NCBI RefSeq assembly: GCF_001509835.1
Contig: NZ_JXTJ01000010.1
Location: forward strand, 124,001 to 188,000
DNA length: 64,000 nt
Origin: Allobosea sp. WAO
GTDB taxonomy: Bacteria > Pseudomonadota > Alphaproteobacteria > Rhizobiales > Beijerinckiaceae
Direction: 5' to 3'
Both the position numbers and the translations under genes were made by a program. This document shows positions 52,807 to 63,558 of this stretch, piece by piece. Below the pieces are notes generated by a model that saw only the letters and a list, made by a program, of their open reading frames with translations, ran no database searches and was not told where the DNA came from. Within the stretch, counting starts at the first letter, position 1; each line of letters opens with the position of its first letter.

Positions 52807-54321
52807 ATGTCCAGCCGCCCCGTCATGCTGATGATCCTCGATGGCTGGGGCTGGCGCGACGACGCGAACAACAATGCCGTCCTTCTGGCGAAGACGCCGA
52901 ACTTCGACCGGTTCTGGAGCGCCTCGCCGCACGCCTTCCTGCGCACCAGCGGGCTCGATGTCGGCCTGCCCGAAGGCCAGATGGGCAATTCCGAGGTCGG
53001 CCATCTCAATCTCGGCGCCGGCCGCGTCGTGCTGCAGGACCTGCCGCGGATCAACCAGGCGATCACGGACGGCAGCCTGAAGCAGGCGCTGGAAGCCAGC
53101 GGCCTGATCGGCAAGCTGAAGGCGAGCGGCGGCACCTGCCACCTCGTCGGCCTGGTCTCGCCGGGCGGCGTGCACGCCCATCAGGACCATGCTGTGGCGC
53201 TGGCGAGGCTCTTGGCGGAGGCCGGTGTTCCGGCCGTGATCCATGTCTTCACGGATGGCCGCGATACGCCGCCGCGCTCGGCCGGCGACTATGTCGCGGC
53301 GCTCGAGGCGGCCCTGCCGGCGCAGGTCAAGATCGCGACCCTGTCCGGCCGCTACTACGCGATGGACCGCGATAATCGCTGGGAGCGGGTCGAGCTCGCC
53401 TGGAAGGCGATGGCGCTCGGTGAAGGCGAGCAGATGCCGACCGCAGCCTCGGCGATCGAGGCTGCCTACGCAGCCAATGTCAGCGACGAGTTCATCAAGC
53501 CGGCGGTGATTGCGGGCTTTGCCGGCATGAAGGATGGCGACGGGCTGCTCAGCTTCAATTTCCGGGCCGACCGCATCCGCGAGATACTGGCGCCGTTGCT
53601 GTTCGCCGAGTTCAGCGGCTTCCCGCGGCCCAAGGCGCCGAAGCTCGTCGCCGCGGTCGGCATGACCTCCTACAGCTCCGAGCTCGATCCGCTGATGCCG
53701 GCGCTGTTTGCGCCGCAGAGCCTGGCGAACGGGCTCGGCGAGACGGTGGCTGCGGCCGGCCTGAAGCAGATCCGCTTCGCCGAGACTGAGAAGTACCCGC
53801 ACGTCACCTATTTCTTCAATGGCGGGCGCGAGGAACCTTATGAAGGCGAGGCGCGCAGCATGACGCCGTCGCCGAAGGTCGCGACCTATGACCTCCAGCC
53901 GGAGATGTCGGCGCCGGAGCTGACGGAGAAGGTCGTCGCGGCCATCGAGAGCGGGAAGTACGACCTGTTCGTGCTGAACTTCGCCAATCCCGACATGGTC
54001 GGCCATACCGGCGTGCTCTCCGCTGCGATCAAGGCGGTCGAGACCGTCGATGCTGGCCTGGGCAAGATCGCGGACGCGATCCTTGCCAAGGGCGGCGCGC
54101 TCTTTGTGACGGCCGATCATGGCAATGCCGAACTGATGGTCGATCCGGTGACCGGCAATCCGCACACCGCGCACACCACTTTCCCGGTCCCGGCGATGGT
54201 GATCGGCAGCGGGGCGACGGCGCTGGCTGAGGGGCGCCTCGCCGATGTCGCGCCGACGCTGCTGGCTCTGCTCGGTCTGAAGCAGCCTGCGGAGATGACC
54301 GGCGCGTCGCTGCTGCGCTGA
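52807..54321 (+). CDS. gpmI: 2,3-bisphosphoglycerate-independent phosphoglycerate mutase
   Basis: A 504-residue metal-dependent mutase interconverting 3- and 2-phosphoglycerate. The first metal Asp is in MLMILDGWGWRDD. The catalytic Ser62 lies in EGQMGNSEVGHLNLGAGR. HVFTDGRDTPPRS and DRDNRWERVELA are substrate loops, and the metal-binding C-terminal motifs are NFANPDMVGHTG and FVTADHGNAELM. It completes lower glycolysis with the gap/pgk block at 11-14 kb. Start ATG 52807. Confidence 0.95.
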   Translation: MSSRPVMLMILDGWGWRDDANNNAVLLAKTPNFDRFWSASPHAFLRTSGLDVGLPEGQMGNSEVGHLNLGAGRVVLQDLPRINQAITDGSLKQALEASGLIGKLKASGGTCHLVGLVSPGGVHAHQDHAVALARLLAEAGVPAVIHVFTDGRDTPPRSAGDYVAALEAALPAQVKIATLSGRYYAMDRDNRWERVELAWKAMALGEGEQMPTAASAIEAAYAANVSDEFIKPAVIAGFAGMKDGDGLLSFNFRADRIREILAPLLFAEFSGFPRPKAPKLVAAVGMTSYSSELDPLMPALFAPQSLANGLGETVAAAGLKQIRFAETEKYPHVTYFFNGGREEPYEGEARSMTPSPKVATYDLQPEMSAPELTEKVVAAIESGKYDLFVLNFANPDMVGHTGVLSAAIKAVETVDAGLGKIADAILAKGGALFVTADHGNAELMVDPVTGNPHTAHTTFPVPAMVIGSGATALAEGRLADVAPTLLALLGLKQPAEMTGASLLR

Positions 54322-54344
54322 CACAGGCTGGCGTGCCGGCGGGG

Positions 54345-56291
54345 TCAGCCGGCTGAGACTGCTGCGCCGCTCTGGGTAAAGAACGAGGCCTGTGCGGCGA
54401 GGGCGCGGCTCGCGGCGCGCATTGATTCCGCCTCGCCGCGTCCGATCTCGTCGAAGCGGCCCGCGAGTTCGTCCAGGGCCTGCACGGCTCTGGCGGGTTG
54501 CTGTGTCGCATTGGCGATGCGCGCCAGCGCCAGCCTGACGGCGTGCGTCGTGGCCGGCGCGAGATCGGCCTCCGCCAGCATGGCGCGCAGGCGCAGCACT
54601 GCCATGCCGACAGCGAACACCGCGACGCCGCCATCCTCGGCGGTGCCGACCCGCTCGCCCGCCTGCTGCGACAGGCGTACCAGCCGCAGCAGCCGGTGAT
54701 TGAGCCGGGCCCGCCAGGTCGCGGCGCGCAGTGCCGCCTCGGGCGCGCTGCAGAGATCCTGCAGCTCCTTCAACATCATGCCGGCGAGCACCTGCAGGCG
54801 CTGGCGCGCATCGGTCGGGAAGATGGTGCGGAAGGCGATCAGCGTCAGGAACGGCGCCGAGACCACGGCGAGCGCGGTGAAGACAGTGCTGGCGAGATCT
54901 CCCTTGAGCGGCAAGGCGGGCTGCGACAGCAGCAGCAGGGCCATGCAGTAGTCGATCGAGCCCAGCATCGTGCGCCGGTGCGCCATCGGCAGCGCGCCGA
55001 GCATGATGAAGGGCATCAGCATCAGGACGAGTTCGAGTTCGCTCGTCGCCAGCGGCCAGACCAGCCAGCGGCAGGCGAGCGCGGCCAGGGCGCCGCAGGC
55101 CTGGCCGACCAGCACCTTGCGCATGATCAGCGCCGGATTCTCCCAGGTCGAGAACAGCGTCACCATCACCGAGGTGCCGAGCAGCAGTAGGGCGCCGGCC
55201 TGCCAGCCGGTGACCACCCAGATCGTGCCCAGGCCCAGCATGATGCCGCCGGCGCGCAGCGCTGCCTGGCGGGCGCCGACCCAGTCGCGATGCAGGATGA
55301 CGGGATGCTCGATGCGGGCGGGCCGGACCTCGCCATCGCTGACGCCGACCCGCTCTTTCGCGGCGGCTTCGAGGCGAAGGATTGCATCCTGGAGGGGCGG
55401 ATGTTCAGCCGAGAGATCGGCGGCACGTTCGAGCAGGGGTAGAACCTCGGCGACCGGCGCGCCGGCTTCCAGCGCGTCGGCCGCTTGTGCGAGCAGTTGC
55501 CTGACCGGTTCGACGCGAAGCGTGTCTGGCGCAGCCCTGAGCCAGACCAGCGTGGAGACGAGGGCGGAGATCAGGCTGCGAATGCTGCGGGCCGAGCGCC
55601 GCGAGCGGAGCGAGCCCGCGCCGTGCGGCTCCAGAGCCTCGTCGAGCAAGGCGAGCTGCCGCAGGATCTGCCGCTGCTCCTCGGCGCCGGGCTTCGTCCC
55701 CGAGAGCAGGGTCGTGAGCTGCCGCAGCACGCGGATCGCCAGTTGCCGCGCCTCGCTGGCAACGGCGTCCTCGCCCTCTTTCGGTGCGAGGAGAAGGCCG
55801 ACGACCAGGGCCGTCAGGATCCCGGTCAGCACGGTCAGCAGCCGGTCTGCCGCCAGAAGGAGGATATGGTCGGGGTGGCCGATATCGAGCAGCACCACCA
55901 TCGCCGCCGAAAAACCGGCGATGAGGGCGCCGTAGGAGACGAAGCCGCGCAGCAGATTGCCGGCGAAGGCGCAGAGCCCGACCCAGAGCGCCAGCCCGAG
56001 CATGACCGGGAGCGGCTGACCACCGGAGAGCAGCATCAGGAGGACACCGACCGCAGTGCCGACGAGCGTGCCGACGCCGCGGAAGAAGGCTTTTTCCACC
56101 AACATGTTGCGCGCCGGCTGGGCGGAAGCGAAGACGGTCATCGCCGACCATTGCGGGTGCTCGAGCCCGAGCGCCCGGGCGACCAGCAGCGCGAGGCAGG
56201 CGGCGAAGCAGGTGCGCAGCGTGAAGCCGAGGCGCCCGGTGTCGAAACCGAGCCTGATGAGGGCGGGAAGGGCGTTCATGGCATGCGGCAC
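54345..56291 (-). CDS. FUSC-family membrane protein (aromatic acid exporter type)
   Basis: A 648-residue protein of the fusaric-acid resistance/AaeB-like FUSC superfamily, putatively exporting aromatic or amphiphilic acids. Two blocks of membrane helices are visible. The first, residues 20-170, includes EHPQWSAMTVFASAQPARN, the FUSC hallmark. The second, about 345-500, includes LGTIWVVTGWQAGALLLLGTS. Cytoplasmic helical regions lie between and after. Starts at 56291 or 56279 (MNALPALIRLG) are both possible, as no ribosome site is clear. It lacks the usual adjacent membrane-fusion protein. Confidence 0.85.
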   Translation of the reverse strand: MPHAMNALPALIRLGFDTGRLGFTLRTCFAACLALLVARALGLEHPQWSAMTVFASAQPARNMLVEKAFFRGVGTLVGTAVGVLLMLLSGGQPLPVMLGLALWVGLCAFAGNLLRGFVSYGALIAGFSAAMVVLLDIGHPDHILLLAADRLLTVLTGILTALVVGLLLAPKEGEDAVASEARQLAIRVLRQLTTLLSGTKPGAEEQRQILRQLALLDEALEPHGAGSLRSRRSARSIRSLISALVSTLVWLRAAPDTLRVEPVRQLLAQAADALEAGAPVAEVLPLLERAADLSAEHPPLQDAILRLEAAAKERVGVSDGEVRPARIEHPVILHRDWVGARQAALRAGGIMLGLGTIWVVTGWQAGALLLLGTSVMVTLFSTWENPALIMRKVLVGQACGALAALACRWLVWPLATSELELVLMLMPFIMLGALPMAHRRTMLGSIDYCMALLLLSQPALPLKGDLASTVFTALAVVSAPFLTLIAFRTIFPTDARQRLQVLAGMMLKELQDLCSAPEAALRAATWRARLNHRLLRLVRLSQQAGERVGTAEDGGVAVFAVGMAVLRLRAMLAEADLAPATTHAVRLALARIANATQQPARAVQALDELAGRFDEIGRGEAESMRAASRALAAQASFFTQSGAAVSAG

Positions 56292-56407
56292 TGCATCAGG
56301 CTTGCCGCGAGGGGCGGCGGAATCCGCTCCCAGCTTTCCATCACGTCGACGGGTTTGTCACCGCGCTGGGCGGATGCCGCCGGTACACATTGCCGCGTGG
56401 CGGGCTC

Positions 56408-57304
56408 TCAGAAGCTGTAAGCCGCCTTCACCTTCAGCAGATGCTGGCTGAAATTGGTGATGTCGAGATCGCCCGGCTGGCCCTTGGCCTTGCCTGCAAG
56501 CTGGATATTGTAGGCTGCCGAGAGCGCGAGGGCCTTGGTCGCCTGCCAGAAGACGCCGGGCCCCGCGAAGGTGGCGTAGCCGACATTGCCGCCGAGGCCG
56601 AGTTCGTTTTGGCGGCGCTGATGGCGGACTTCGCCGCTCAGATACAGCCCGTCGACGACCTGCCAGGCGAGCGAGCCGCCGATCGTCAGGGTCGATGAGC
56701 GCAGATAGGGGCTCGGGCCGGTCCAGGTCAGATCCTGCGAGAGATTCGCGGCGGCATAGAGCTTGCCGCGGACGAGCGCTGCGTCGGCGAAGAGGCGTAA
56801 ACCGGTGTTGTAGGTGGTGAACTCGCCGCCGCCGGTCGGGTCGCTGCGGTTGAAGCTGGGATCGACGATGACGGTGAGGCCGATGCCGTTGAGGTCGCGG
56901 CCGAGCAGGCGGTACTTCATCTCCAAGCCGGCGCCGAGGCTGCGCGCATCTGCGGCCACGCCGGCGATCGTCGCGTCGGTGTAGCCTCCCAGCAGGTAAG
57001 GGCCGATCTCGGCACAGGGGAAGAGGCCGTAGGAGCCCTGCAATTGCAGGCCGTGCGCGGCCTGCCGGCCATCGCGGACGCCGAAGCCGCCGCCATAGCT
57101 CAGGCTGGCGCCGAAGGATCCGGGATCGGCGACTTCCGAGCCGGTGGTGAAGCCGAAGGCATCGATCGGGATGCTATCGCTCTCGGTGCAGGCCGAGAGC
57201 GTGGGAGGCGCAGCCGGCGCATTCCTGCGCTGTGGCAGGTCGGCGGCGAAGGCGGGGACGAAGGCGGTAGAAGCGACGAGGGCGAGGAGGGCGGACTTGG
57301 GCAT
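56408..57304 (-). CDS. Outer-membrane beta-barrel protein, unknown function
   Basis: A 298-residue protein with a signal peptide (residues 1-21, ending VPAFAADL), a Pro/Ala linker, and about 10-12 amphipathic strands (GAGLEMKYRLLG, YNTGLRLFADAALVRGKLYAAANL, LTIGGSLAWQVVDGLYLSGEVRH). The final strand ends in Phe (LLKVKAAYSF), the outer-membrane assembly signal. No specific family is recalled. The ATG at 57304 begins the signal sequence. It lies between FUSC and nudix genes, all on the minus strand. Confidence 0.75.
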   Translation of the reverse strand: MPKSALLALVASTAFVPAFAADLPQRRNAPAAPPTLSACTESDSIPIDAFGFTTGSEVADPGSFGASLSYGGGFGVRDGRQAAHGLQLQGSYGLFPCAEIGPYLLGGYTDATIAGVAADARSLGAGLEMKYRLLGRDLNGIGLTVIVDPSFNRSDPTGGGEFTTYNTGLRLFADAALVRGKLYAAANLSQDLTWTGPSPYLRSSTLTIGGSLAWQVVDGLYLSGEVRHQRRQNELGLGGNVGYATFAGPGVFWQATKALALSAAYNIQLAGKAKGQPGDLDITNFSQHLLKVKAAYSF

Positions 57305-57465
57305 CGCGGCGTTCCGATTGCATGAAATCAAGTTATGCTAATGCAAACGAATTGCAACAAAGATTCCGAACTTGAACGGCATGCGGCGAAGTGCGCAGCT
57401 CATGTGAAGGCGAGCGCAGTTTCTCGATAGCTGCATTTCTATGGAAGCGGGCGCACGGCGGGGTC

Positions 57466-58038
57466 TTAGCCCGAAGAGGAAATAGTCCGCAGGCGGGCGA
57501 AGGCGACCGGTGCGATCTCCGCCAGTTCCGCGACCGGCTTCCAGGCCGCGGCATGGACTTCCTCTTCCTGCGCGACCAGCGGCAGAGCGGGGTCGGCGAG
57601 GAAGAGATATTGCAGGTCGTGATGGATATGCGCCGGCTCGCCGCGCGAGGGCTTGCCGGGCACCTCATGGCTGTCGATGGCGAAGGGCAGGTCGTCGCCC
57701 CGGTGCCAGGGATGGAGAACAAGCCCGGCGACGCCAGTCTCCTCGACAGCCTCGCGCGCCGCCGATTCGTGGAAGTGCGGCGCCGGCTCGTAATGCCCGC
57801 CGGGCTGGAGCCAGCGGCCGATCACGACATGGTCGATCAGCAGGATGCGGGCATGATCCGGCGAGAGCACGAAGGCGCTTGTGGTGACGTGTCCGGGAAA
57901 GGTGTCGCGTTCGGCGAGGGCGTGGCGCTCGCCGATCTGCCAGCGCAGCAGGGCGAGATGCTCGCGCGGGCTGGCGACCTCGGTGCGATAGCGCGTCACC
58001 AGCGGCTCGAGACGGCCGAGGAAGTTGAGATCGGTCAT
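57466..58038 (-). CDS. Nudix hydrolase
   Basis: A 190-residue nudix-fold protein. The nudix box is in GGHYEPAPHFHESAAREAVEETG, with REAVEETGV intact but a Pro at the usual first Glu of Gx5Ex7REUxEExGU. Catalytic metal residues in REAVEE are kept. The N-terminal region (residues 1-45) is helical and the substrate is unknown. It follows the DUF3616 gene by 8 bases and is probably co-transcribed. Start ATG 58038. Confidence 0.82.
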   Translation of the reverse strand: MTDLNFLGRLEPLVTRYRTEVASPREHLALLRWQIGERHALAERDTFPGHVTTSAFVLSPDHARILLIDHVVIGRWLQPGGHYEPAPHFHESAAREAVEETGVAGLVLHPWHRGDDLPFAIDSHEVPGKPSRGEPAHIHHDLQYLFLADPALPLVAQEEEVHAAAWKPVAELAEIAPVAFARLRTISSSG

Positions 58039-58046
58039 CGGAAAGC

Positions 58047-59084
58047 TCAGGGCAGTTGCAGGCGATAGCGCTCGAAGCCGCCATTCTTGGCGCCGTCATA
58101 GCCGACGATGACATCGAGCCGGCCGCCGCGCTGCCCGAGGATCGTCACCGCTTCCGCCTTGAGACCGGGACGCTCGGGCAGGTCGCCCAGCAGCCTGGTT
58201 CCCTCGGGCTTGATCGGGTCGACCAGCAGAAGAGAATAGGGCAGGGCCTGCTCGGCCGCCGGCCCGACAAGAGCCAGCAGGCGGCCGTCGGGCAGGGCGG
58301 CGAGATCACGAATGCCGCGGTCGCGCTCGGCGGGAATGGTGACCACTGTCGGGACGACCGTTGCCGGCGCATTTCCGGGAGCGAACAGGGCATCGACCGG
58401 CGCGCCGACCAGGAAGGCTTTTCCGGCAAGCGAGGGCGCGCGCAGGCCGGCCCACAGGATCGGGCCGGTGACGGCGACGCCTTCGAGATTCATGCCGTTC
58501 TCGTCGTTCAGCGCCTTGCCGAAATAGGGGGCGGCATCGCCGGCCTGGCGCAGCATGTCGCTGAGCCGGTAGGTCAGCTCGATCTTGCCGGACGGCGTGC
58601 CGGCTTCGTCGACCTTGAGGCGAGCGAGATGGAAGGCCGAGAGCCGGAACTCGCCCTTGTTGCGAGAGCAGCCATGGGAGCCGGCGACATAGAAGGCGCC
58701 GGCGGAGAAGGTGACGGCCTCGCCGTCCAGCTCGGCGAAGGCGCCGGCCTCCTTGCAGATGCCGCTCGGCGGGGTTCCCAGCGTCGCTTCGGAGGGCTTG
58801 TCGCCGATCAGCGGCACGGTCGCGCCCGGCGTGACGCGATTCTCGGCGATCTGGGCGAACTGCGCGAAGGAGCCCTCGTCGTTGATCACGAGGCAGCGCA
58901 AGGTGCCGGTCGCCGATGGCATGCAGGCGAGGCCGCTGAGGTCGACAGCCGTCTTGCCGGGCTTCTTGCCGGAGAAGTCGCCATCCGCCCGCAGGCGCTG
59001 TTCGGGCTTCAGCGTGACGGCTGCGGCGATGGCAGGACAGAGCAGCGTCGAGGCGAACAGGAGCGAAAGCAGGCGTGACGACAT
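58047..59084 (-). CDS. DUF3616 secreted protein
   Basis: A 345-residue protein with a Sec signal (LLSLLFASTLLCPAIAAA) and a DUF3616 beta-propeller-like domain. Typical segments are DLSGLACMPSATGTLRCLVINDEGSFAQFA near the mature N-terminus, the central ALNDENGMNLEGVAVTGPILWAGLR and the later RGIRDLAALPDGRLLALVG. Function is not established. The ATG at 59084 begins the signal peptide. It is the likely first gene of a two-gene unit with the nudix hydrolase. Confidence 0.8.
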   Translation of the reverse strand: MSSRLLSLLFASTLLCPAIAAAVTLKPEQRLRADGDFSGKKPGKTAVDLSGLACMPSATGTLRCLVINDEGSFAQFAQIAENRVTPGATVPLIGDKPSEATLGTPPSGICKEAGAFAELDGEAVTFSAGAFYVAGSHGCSRNKGEFRLSAFHLARLKVDEAGTPSGKIELTYRLSDMLRQAGDAAPYFGKALNDENGMNLEGVAVTGPILWAGLRAPSLAGKAFLVGAPVDALFAPGNAPATVVPTVVTIPAERDRGIRDLAALPDGRLLALVGPAAEQALPYSLLLVDPIKPEGTRLLGDLPERPGLKAEAVTILGQRGGRLDVIVGYDGAKNGGFERYRLQLP

Positions 59085-59246
59085 GGGGTGTCCAAGCGGC
59101 GGCGGAGAATCAGGCAAGCATATCTGCGAACCCGGGAATGGCTGGCCCGCAGCCTCGCAGATTGCAAGGCTGCGGGCCAGTCTAGGCAGCGAGGTGCGCC
59201 AGGGCGAGCCGCAGGACAGGAGAAGTCATGGTCCGCCCGGGCGGTG

Positions 59247-59702
59247 CTACCCGCGCTTGCCTGCCCATTCTTCGTAGAGTCCGGCCTCGCCTGCGGGTCT
59301 CAAGGGGCGCAGCGGCAGCGACTGGGCCTGCGGCGCATGGGCCATCTCGGCATAGACCCTGGCGGTGGAGAGACCGAAAGCTTCGCCGTCTTCGTTGGAA
59401 TAGGCGAAGAAGGCCGCCTTCACTCCGGTGAGGTGCATGGCTGCGAGGCACATCGGGCAGGGATGGCCGCTGGCATAGATGGTCGCGCCGTCGAGCCGGG
59501 GCGAGCCGAGCGCAGCGCTGGCCTGGCGGATGGCCTCGAGCTCGGCATGGGCGGTCGGGTCGTTGGTCTCGTGGATACGATTGACCGCGCGCGCGACGAC
59601 GATGCCGTCGCGGACAAGGACGGCGCCGAAGGGGCGTCCGCCCTGCACGGCATTGCCGCGGGCGAGCGCCACGGCCTCGCGCATGAAGTCTTCGTCGGAC
59701 AT
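59247..59702 (-). CDS. Nucleoside/guanine deaminase family protein
   Basis: A 151-residue zinc deaminase of the cytidine/deoxycytidylate superfamily. The zinc site is THAELEAIR-like (TAHAELEAIRQA, His and catalytic Glu) and HPCPMCLAAM (two Cys). The N-terminal MREAVALARGNAVQGGRPFGAVLVRDG and the C-terminal EAGLYEEWAGK fit nucleoside deaminases such as guanine deaminase rather than tRNA adenosine deaminase. Start ATG 59702. It precedes DUF3616 on the minus strand. Confidence 0.85.
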   Translation of the reverse strand: MSDEDFMREAVALARGNAVQGGRPFGAVLVRDGIVVARAVNRIHETNDPTAHAELEAIRQASAALGSPRLDGATIYASGHPCPMCLAAMHLTGVKAAFFAYSNEDGEAFGLSTARVYAEMAHAPQAQSLPLRPLRPAGEAGLYEEWAGKRG

Positions 59703-59761
59703 TGGCTGCTCCCGCTGTTCGGGGACCGGCGGGCGCCGCATCGGCGACGCCTGCCGGAGGA

Positions 59762-61372
<1,611 letters not shown>

Positions 61373-61472
61373 GGCAGGCTCCTTCAGGCGTTTGAACGCT
61401 TACAGGGCGCCACTATGCTGCCGGATCATTTTCGCCGGAAGCGCAGGAAATTGCCGAGGACCTTTTCCCGAT

Positions 61473-61510
61473 AGGACAAAATAGGTCGCCGCTTGCTTCG
61501 GCGGCGACCT
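61473..61510 (-). terminator. Terminator after the OmpW-like gene
   Basis: On the minus strand AGGTCGCCGC pairs perfectly with GCGGCGACCT around an 8-base loop, followed by TATTTTGTCC. Confidence 0.8.
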
Positions 61511-61530
61511 GGTTGCCAGCCTATGACTGG

Positions 61531-62217
61531 TCAGAAGCGGTAGGTGACGCCGGTGCCGAAGATCCAGGGGTCGATCTTGGCCTTGCCGGTGATAGCGCCG
61601 CCATTCACCTTGACCTTGGGCTCGAGGAAGATCTTCTTCACATCGAAATTGATGCCCCAGTGCCGGTCGATCATGATGTCGACACCGGCCTGGAGAGCCA
61701 GCCCGAACGAATCCTTCAGGTCGAAGCTGCTGAAGCCGCCCTTGGCCTTCTCGTCGAAGAAGACGGTGTAGTTGATGCCGGCGCCGACATAGGGCTTGAA
61801 GGCGCCGATCGGGTCGAAATGGTACTGCAGCGTCAGGGTCGGCGGCAGCAGCCAGGCGGAGCCGATGCGGGCGCCCGCCAGCGTTCCCGCGCCCTTCACA
61901 TTATGCGGGGTGACGCCGAGGATGAGCTCGACCGCGATGTTGCGGGTGAAGAAATAGGTGATGTCGAGCTCGGGCACGACCGAGGTCGAGATCGAGACGT
62001 CTCCGCCGACGATCGGCGCGCCGCCGGCCCGCAGGCTGGCCGATTCCTGCGGCATGACGACGAGCGCGCGGCCGCGGATCATCCAGGGGCTCCAGGGATC
62101 GATCGCGGTCATCGAGGGCGCGGCCTTGCGCGAGGGCAGATCGGAGGCGGTGGCGCCCAGCGTCGTCGCGCCCAGGAGCGCGGCTGCGAGCGAGGCGAGG
62201 GCGATACGAGACGTCAT
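61531..62217 (-). CDS. ompW: OmpW-family outer-membrane protein
   Basis: A 228-residue eight-stranded barrel of the OmpW family, which forms a narrow hydrophobic channel. A signal peptide ends ATTLGATAS. Family segments: WMIRGRALVVMPQES, VPELDITYFFTRNIAVELILGVTPHNV, LLPPTLTLQYHF, GAFKPYVGAGINYTVFF, and a final IDPWIFGTGVTYRF ending in Phe. An FNR/FixK-like box is centred about 80 bases upstream; ompW is an FNR target in enterobacteria. A terminator follows. Start ATG 62217. Confidence 0.9.
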   Translation of the reverse strand: MTSRIALASLAAALLGATTLGATASDLPSRKAAPSMTAIDPWSPWMIRGRALVVMPQESASLRAGGAPIVGGDVSISTSVVPELDITYFFTRNIAVELILGVTPHNVKGAGTLAGARIGSAWLLPPTLTLQYHFDPIGAFKPYVGAGINYTVFFDEKAKGGFSSFDLKDSFGLALQAGVDIMIDRHWGINFDVKKIFLEPKVKVNGGAITGKAKIDPWIFGTGVTYRF

Positions 62218-62289
62218 CGGAGGGTTCCTGCACGGAGGGGCCGCATGAGGCGGTGCAGATCGCTTCGACCATGCTGCAGGCCTGCCGTT

Positions 62290-62307
62290 CTTTGACCTCT
62301 GTCAAAG
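62290..62307 (-). promoter_or_regulatory. FNR/FixK-like box upstream of ompW
   Basis: CTTTGAC-CTCT-GTCAAAG is a perfect dyad. Its core TTGAC-N4-GTCAA fits the FNR/FixK family (TTGA-N6-TCAA). It is centred about 80 bases before the ompW start and about 145 bases before the divergent SH3 gene. Confidence 0.6.
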
Positions 62308-62443
62308 ATCGGGGCGGGCGCGGCGGAACCCGGAGGAGTGTGGCATTTTCGTGACAATGCCCAAGCGAAAACCGCCCTGGCGGCGACATGGCTTCAGGGC
62401 ATGGCTGGCCGGACGCCGGCGCGACGAGATGAAGGATCCCAGA

Positions 62444-62731
62444 ATGACAGCCGCCCGCCTCGGACTTCTCGCCGTCACGCTCGTCGCCGGACTGGCCTCA
62501 GGTCCGGCCCTTGCCCAGAATCGCTGCGCCGTGACCGATCCGACCGGCACGCCCCTCAACATCCGCGAGACACCGAATGGCGACATCATCGGCCGCGTCA
62601 CCAACGGGGTCGGCGTCAGGGTGGTGAATTCGAGCTTCGACGAGCGCGGCCGGCCCTGGGTGCTGATCCGCCCACGCGGCACGAGCCAGGTCGTGGGCTG
62701 GGTCTATCGGGAATTTGTTTCTTGTTACTGA
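62444..62731 (+). CDS. Secreted bacterial SH3 domain protein
   Basis: A 95-residue protein: a Sec signal (LGLLAVTLVAGLASGPALAQ) followed by one SH3_3 domain (PLNIRETPNGDIIGRVTNG, the N-x-R-x-x-P/N-G-x pattern, ending GWVYREFVSC). Such domains bind cell-wall peptides or other periplasmic partners. Two Cys (NRCAV and the penultimate residue) could pair. The ATG at 62444 has AAGGA 7 bases upstream; longer starts at 62351 or 62429 would add a basic leader. Confidence 0.75.
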   Translation: MTAARLGLLAVTLVAGLASGPALAQNRCAVTDPTGTPLNIRETPNGDIIGRVTNGVGVRVVNSSFDERGRPWVLIRPRGTSQVVGWVYREFVSCY

Positions 62732-62763
62732 AGCGGTCGCAGGGCGGCCGGCTGACACTACAA

Positions 62764-62920
62764 GCGCGGGGAACCCTCTCCTGTAAGGAGAGGGCAGGGT
62801 GAGGTGTAGGCCCTGTGACCAGTTCGGCGAGGCCTGACAGCGCGGTTGGGTTCAGGCCAACGTTTCCGGTCCGAACACCTCACCCCTACCCCTCTCCTTC
62901 CAGGAGAGGGGATCCCGCGC
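62764..62920. repeat. Palindromic intergenic repeat, CCCTCTCC family
   Basis: Outer arms GCGCGGG...CCCTCTCC and GGAGAGGGG...CCCGCGC are complementary. Each contains its own hairpin (CCCTCTCCTGTAAGGAGAGGG; CCTCTCCTTCCAGGAGAGG). About 157 bases between the SH3 gene and the convergent HD-domain gene. Confidence 0.8.
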
Positions 62921-62921
62921 C

Positions 62922-63521
62922 CTATCCTGCCAGCTCGCCGAACCGCTTCAAAAACGCTCCCTGCGCGACTTCCGTCGGCTCGGGCTTCAGCAGGTCGAGG
63001 ACCTCGCGCGGCAGGGGCTGCGGTCGGCCGAAGAAGCGCAACGCCTCGGCCCGCTCGAAGCCGGCGAGTTCCGTCGCCTCGAGGAAGGCGGCGACGTGGT
63101 CGGCCTCCTTGTTCTTGCGCTTCACCAGCGCCGGCGTCGCCGCGGGGAGGGAGAAGCGCAGATGGATCGCCCCGAGCAGGCGCAATTCGACTCCCTTGTA
63201 GGCGTCGCCCATCACCGCCTTGAACGGCGAAATCATGTCGCCGATGACGTACTCCGGCGCATCGTGCAGCAGCGCCATCAGCCGCCACTCCCGCGGCCAG
63301 TCGGGGTTGAGATGGCCGGCGATAGCCTCGACCAGCAGGGAATGCTGCGCGACCGAGAAGGAATGGGCGCCGCGCGTCTGGCCGTTCCAGCGGGCGACGC
63401 GGGCAAGGCCATGGGCGATGTCCTCGATCTCGACATCGAGCGGCGAGGGATCGAGCAGATCGAGCCGCCGGCCCGACAGCATGCGCTGCCAGGCGCGCGG
63501 GGGGGCGGGGGAGCGGGTCAT
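62922..63521 (-). CDS. HD-domain phosphohydrolase (YfbR-like 5'-nucleotidase)
   Basis: A 199-residue HD-domain protein. The metal ligands are visible as His in HSFSVAQHSLL, the HD pair in LLHDAPEYVIGDM, and a downstream Asp in KEADHVAAFLEATEL. The pattern RLDLLDPSPLDVEIEDIAHGLARVARWNGQT at the N-terminus fits YfbR-type enzymes that dephosphorylate deoxyribonucleoside monophosphates. Start ATG 63521. It is followed at once by a repeat element rather than a gene. Confidence 0.83.
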   Translation of the reverse strand: MTRSPAPPRAWQRMLSGRRLDLLDPSPLDVEIEDIAHGLARVARWNGQTRGAHSFSVAQHSLLVEAIAGHLNPDWPREWRLMALLHDAPEYVIGDMISPFKAVMGDAYKGVELRLLGAIHLRFSLPAATPALVKRKNKEADHVAAFLEATELAGFERAEALRFFGRPQPLPREVLDLLKPEPTEVAQGAFLKRFGELAG

Positions 63522-63558
63522 GGCGACGATGGCTGCCCAGCCGCTGGTCCCATGCCGG

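Noticed and set aside
61385..61404. Second copy of the idnD/idnO operator before aceB
   Set aside because: GCGTTTGAACGC is a shorter dyad with a different centre, so a shared regulator is not supported.
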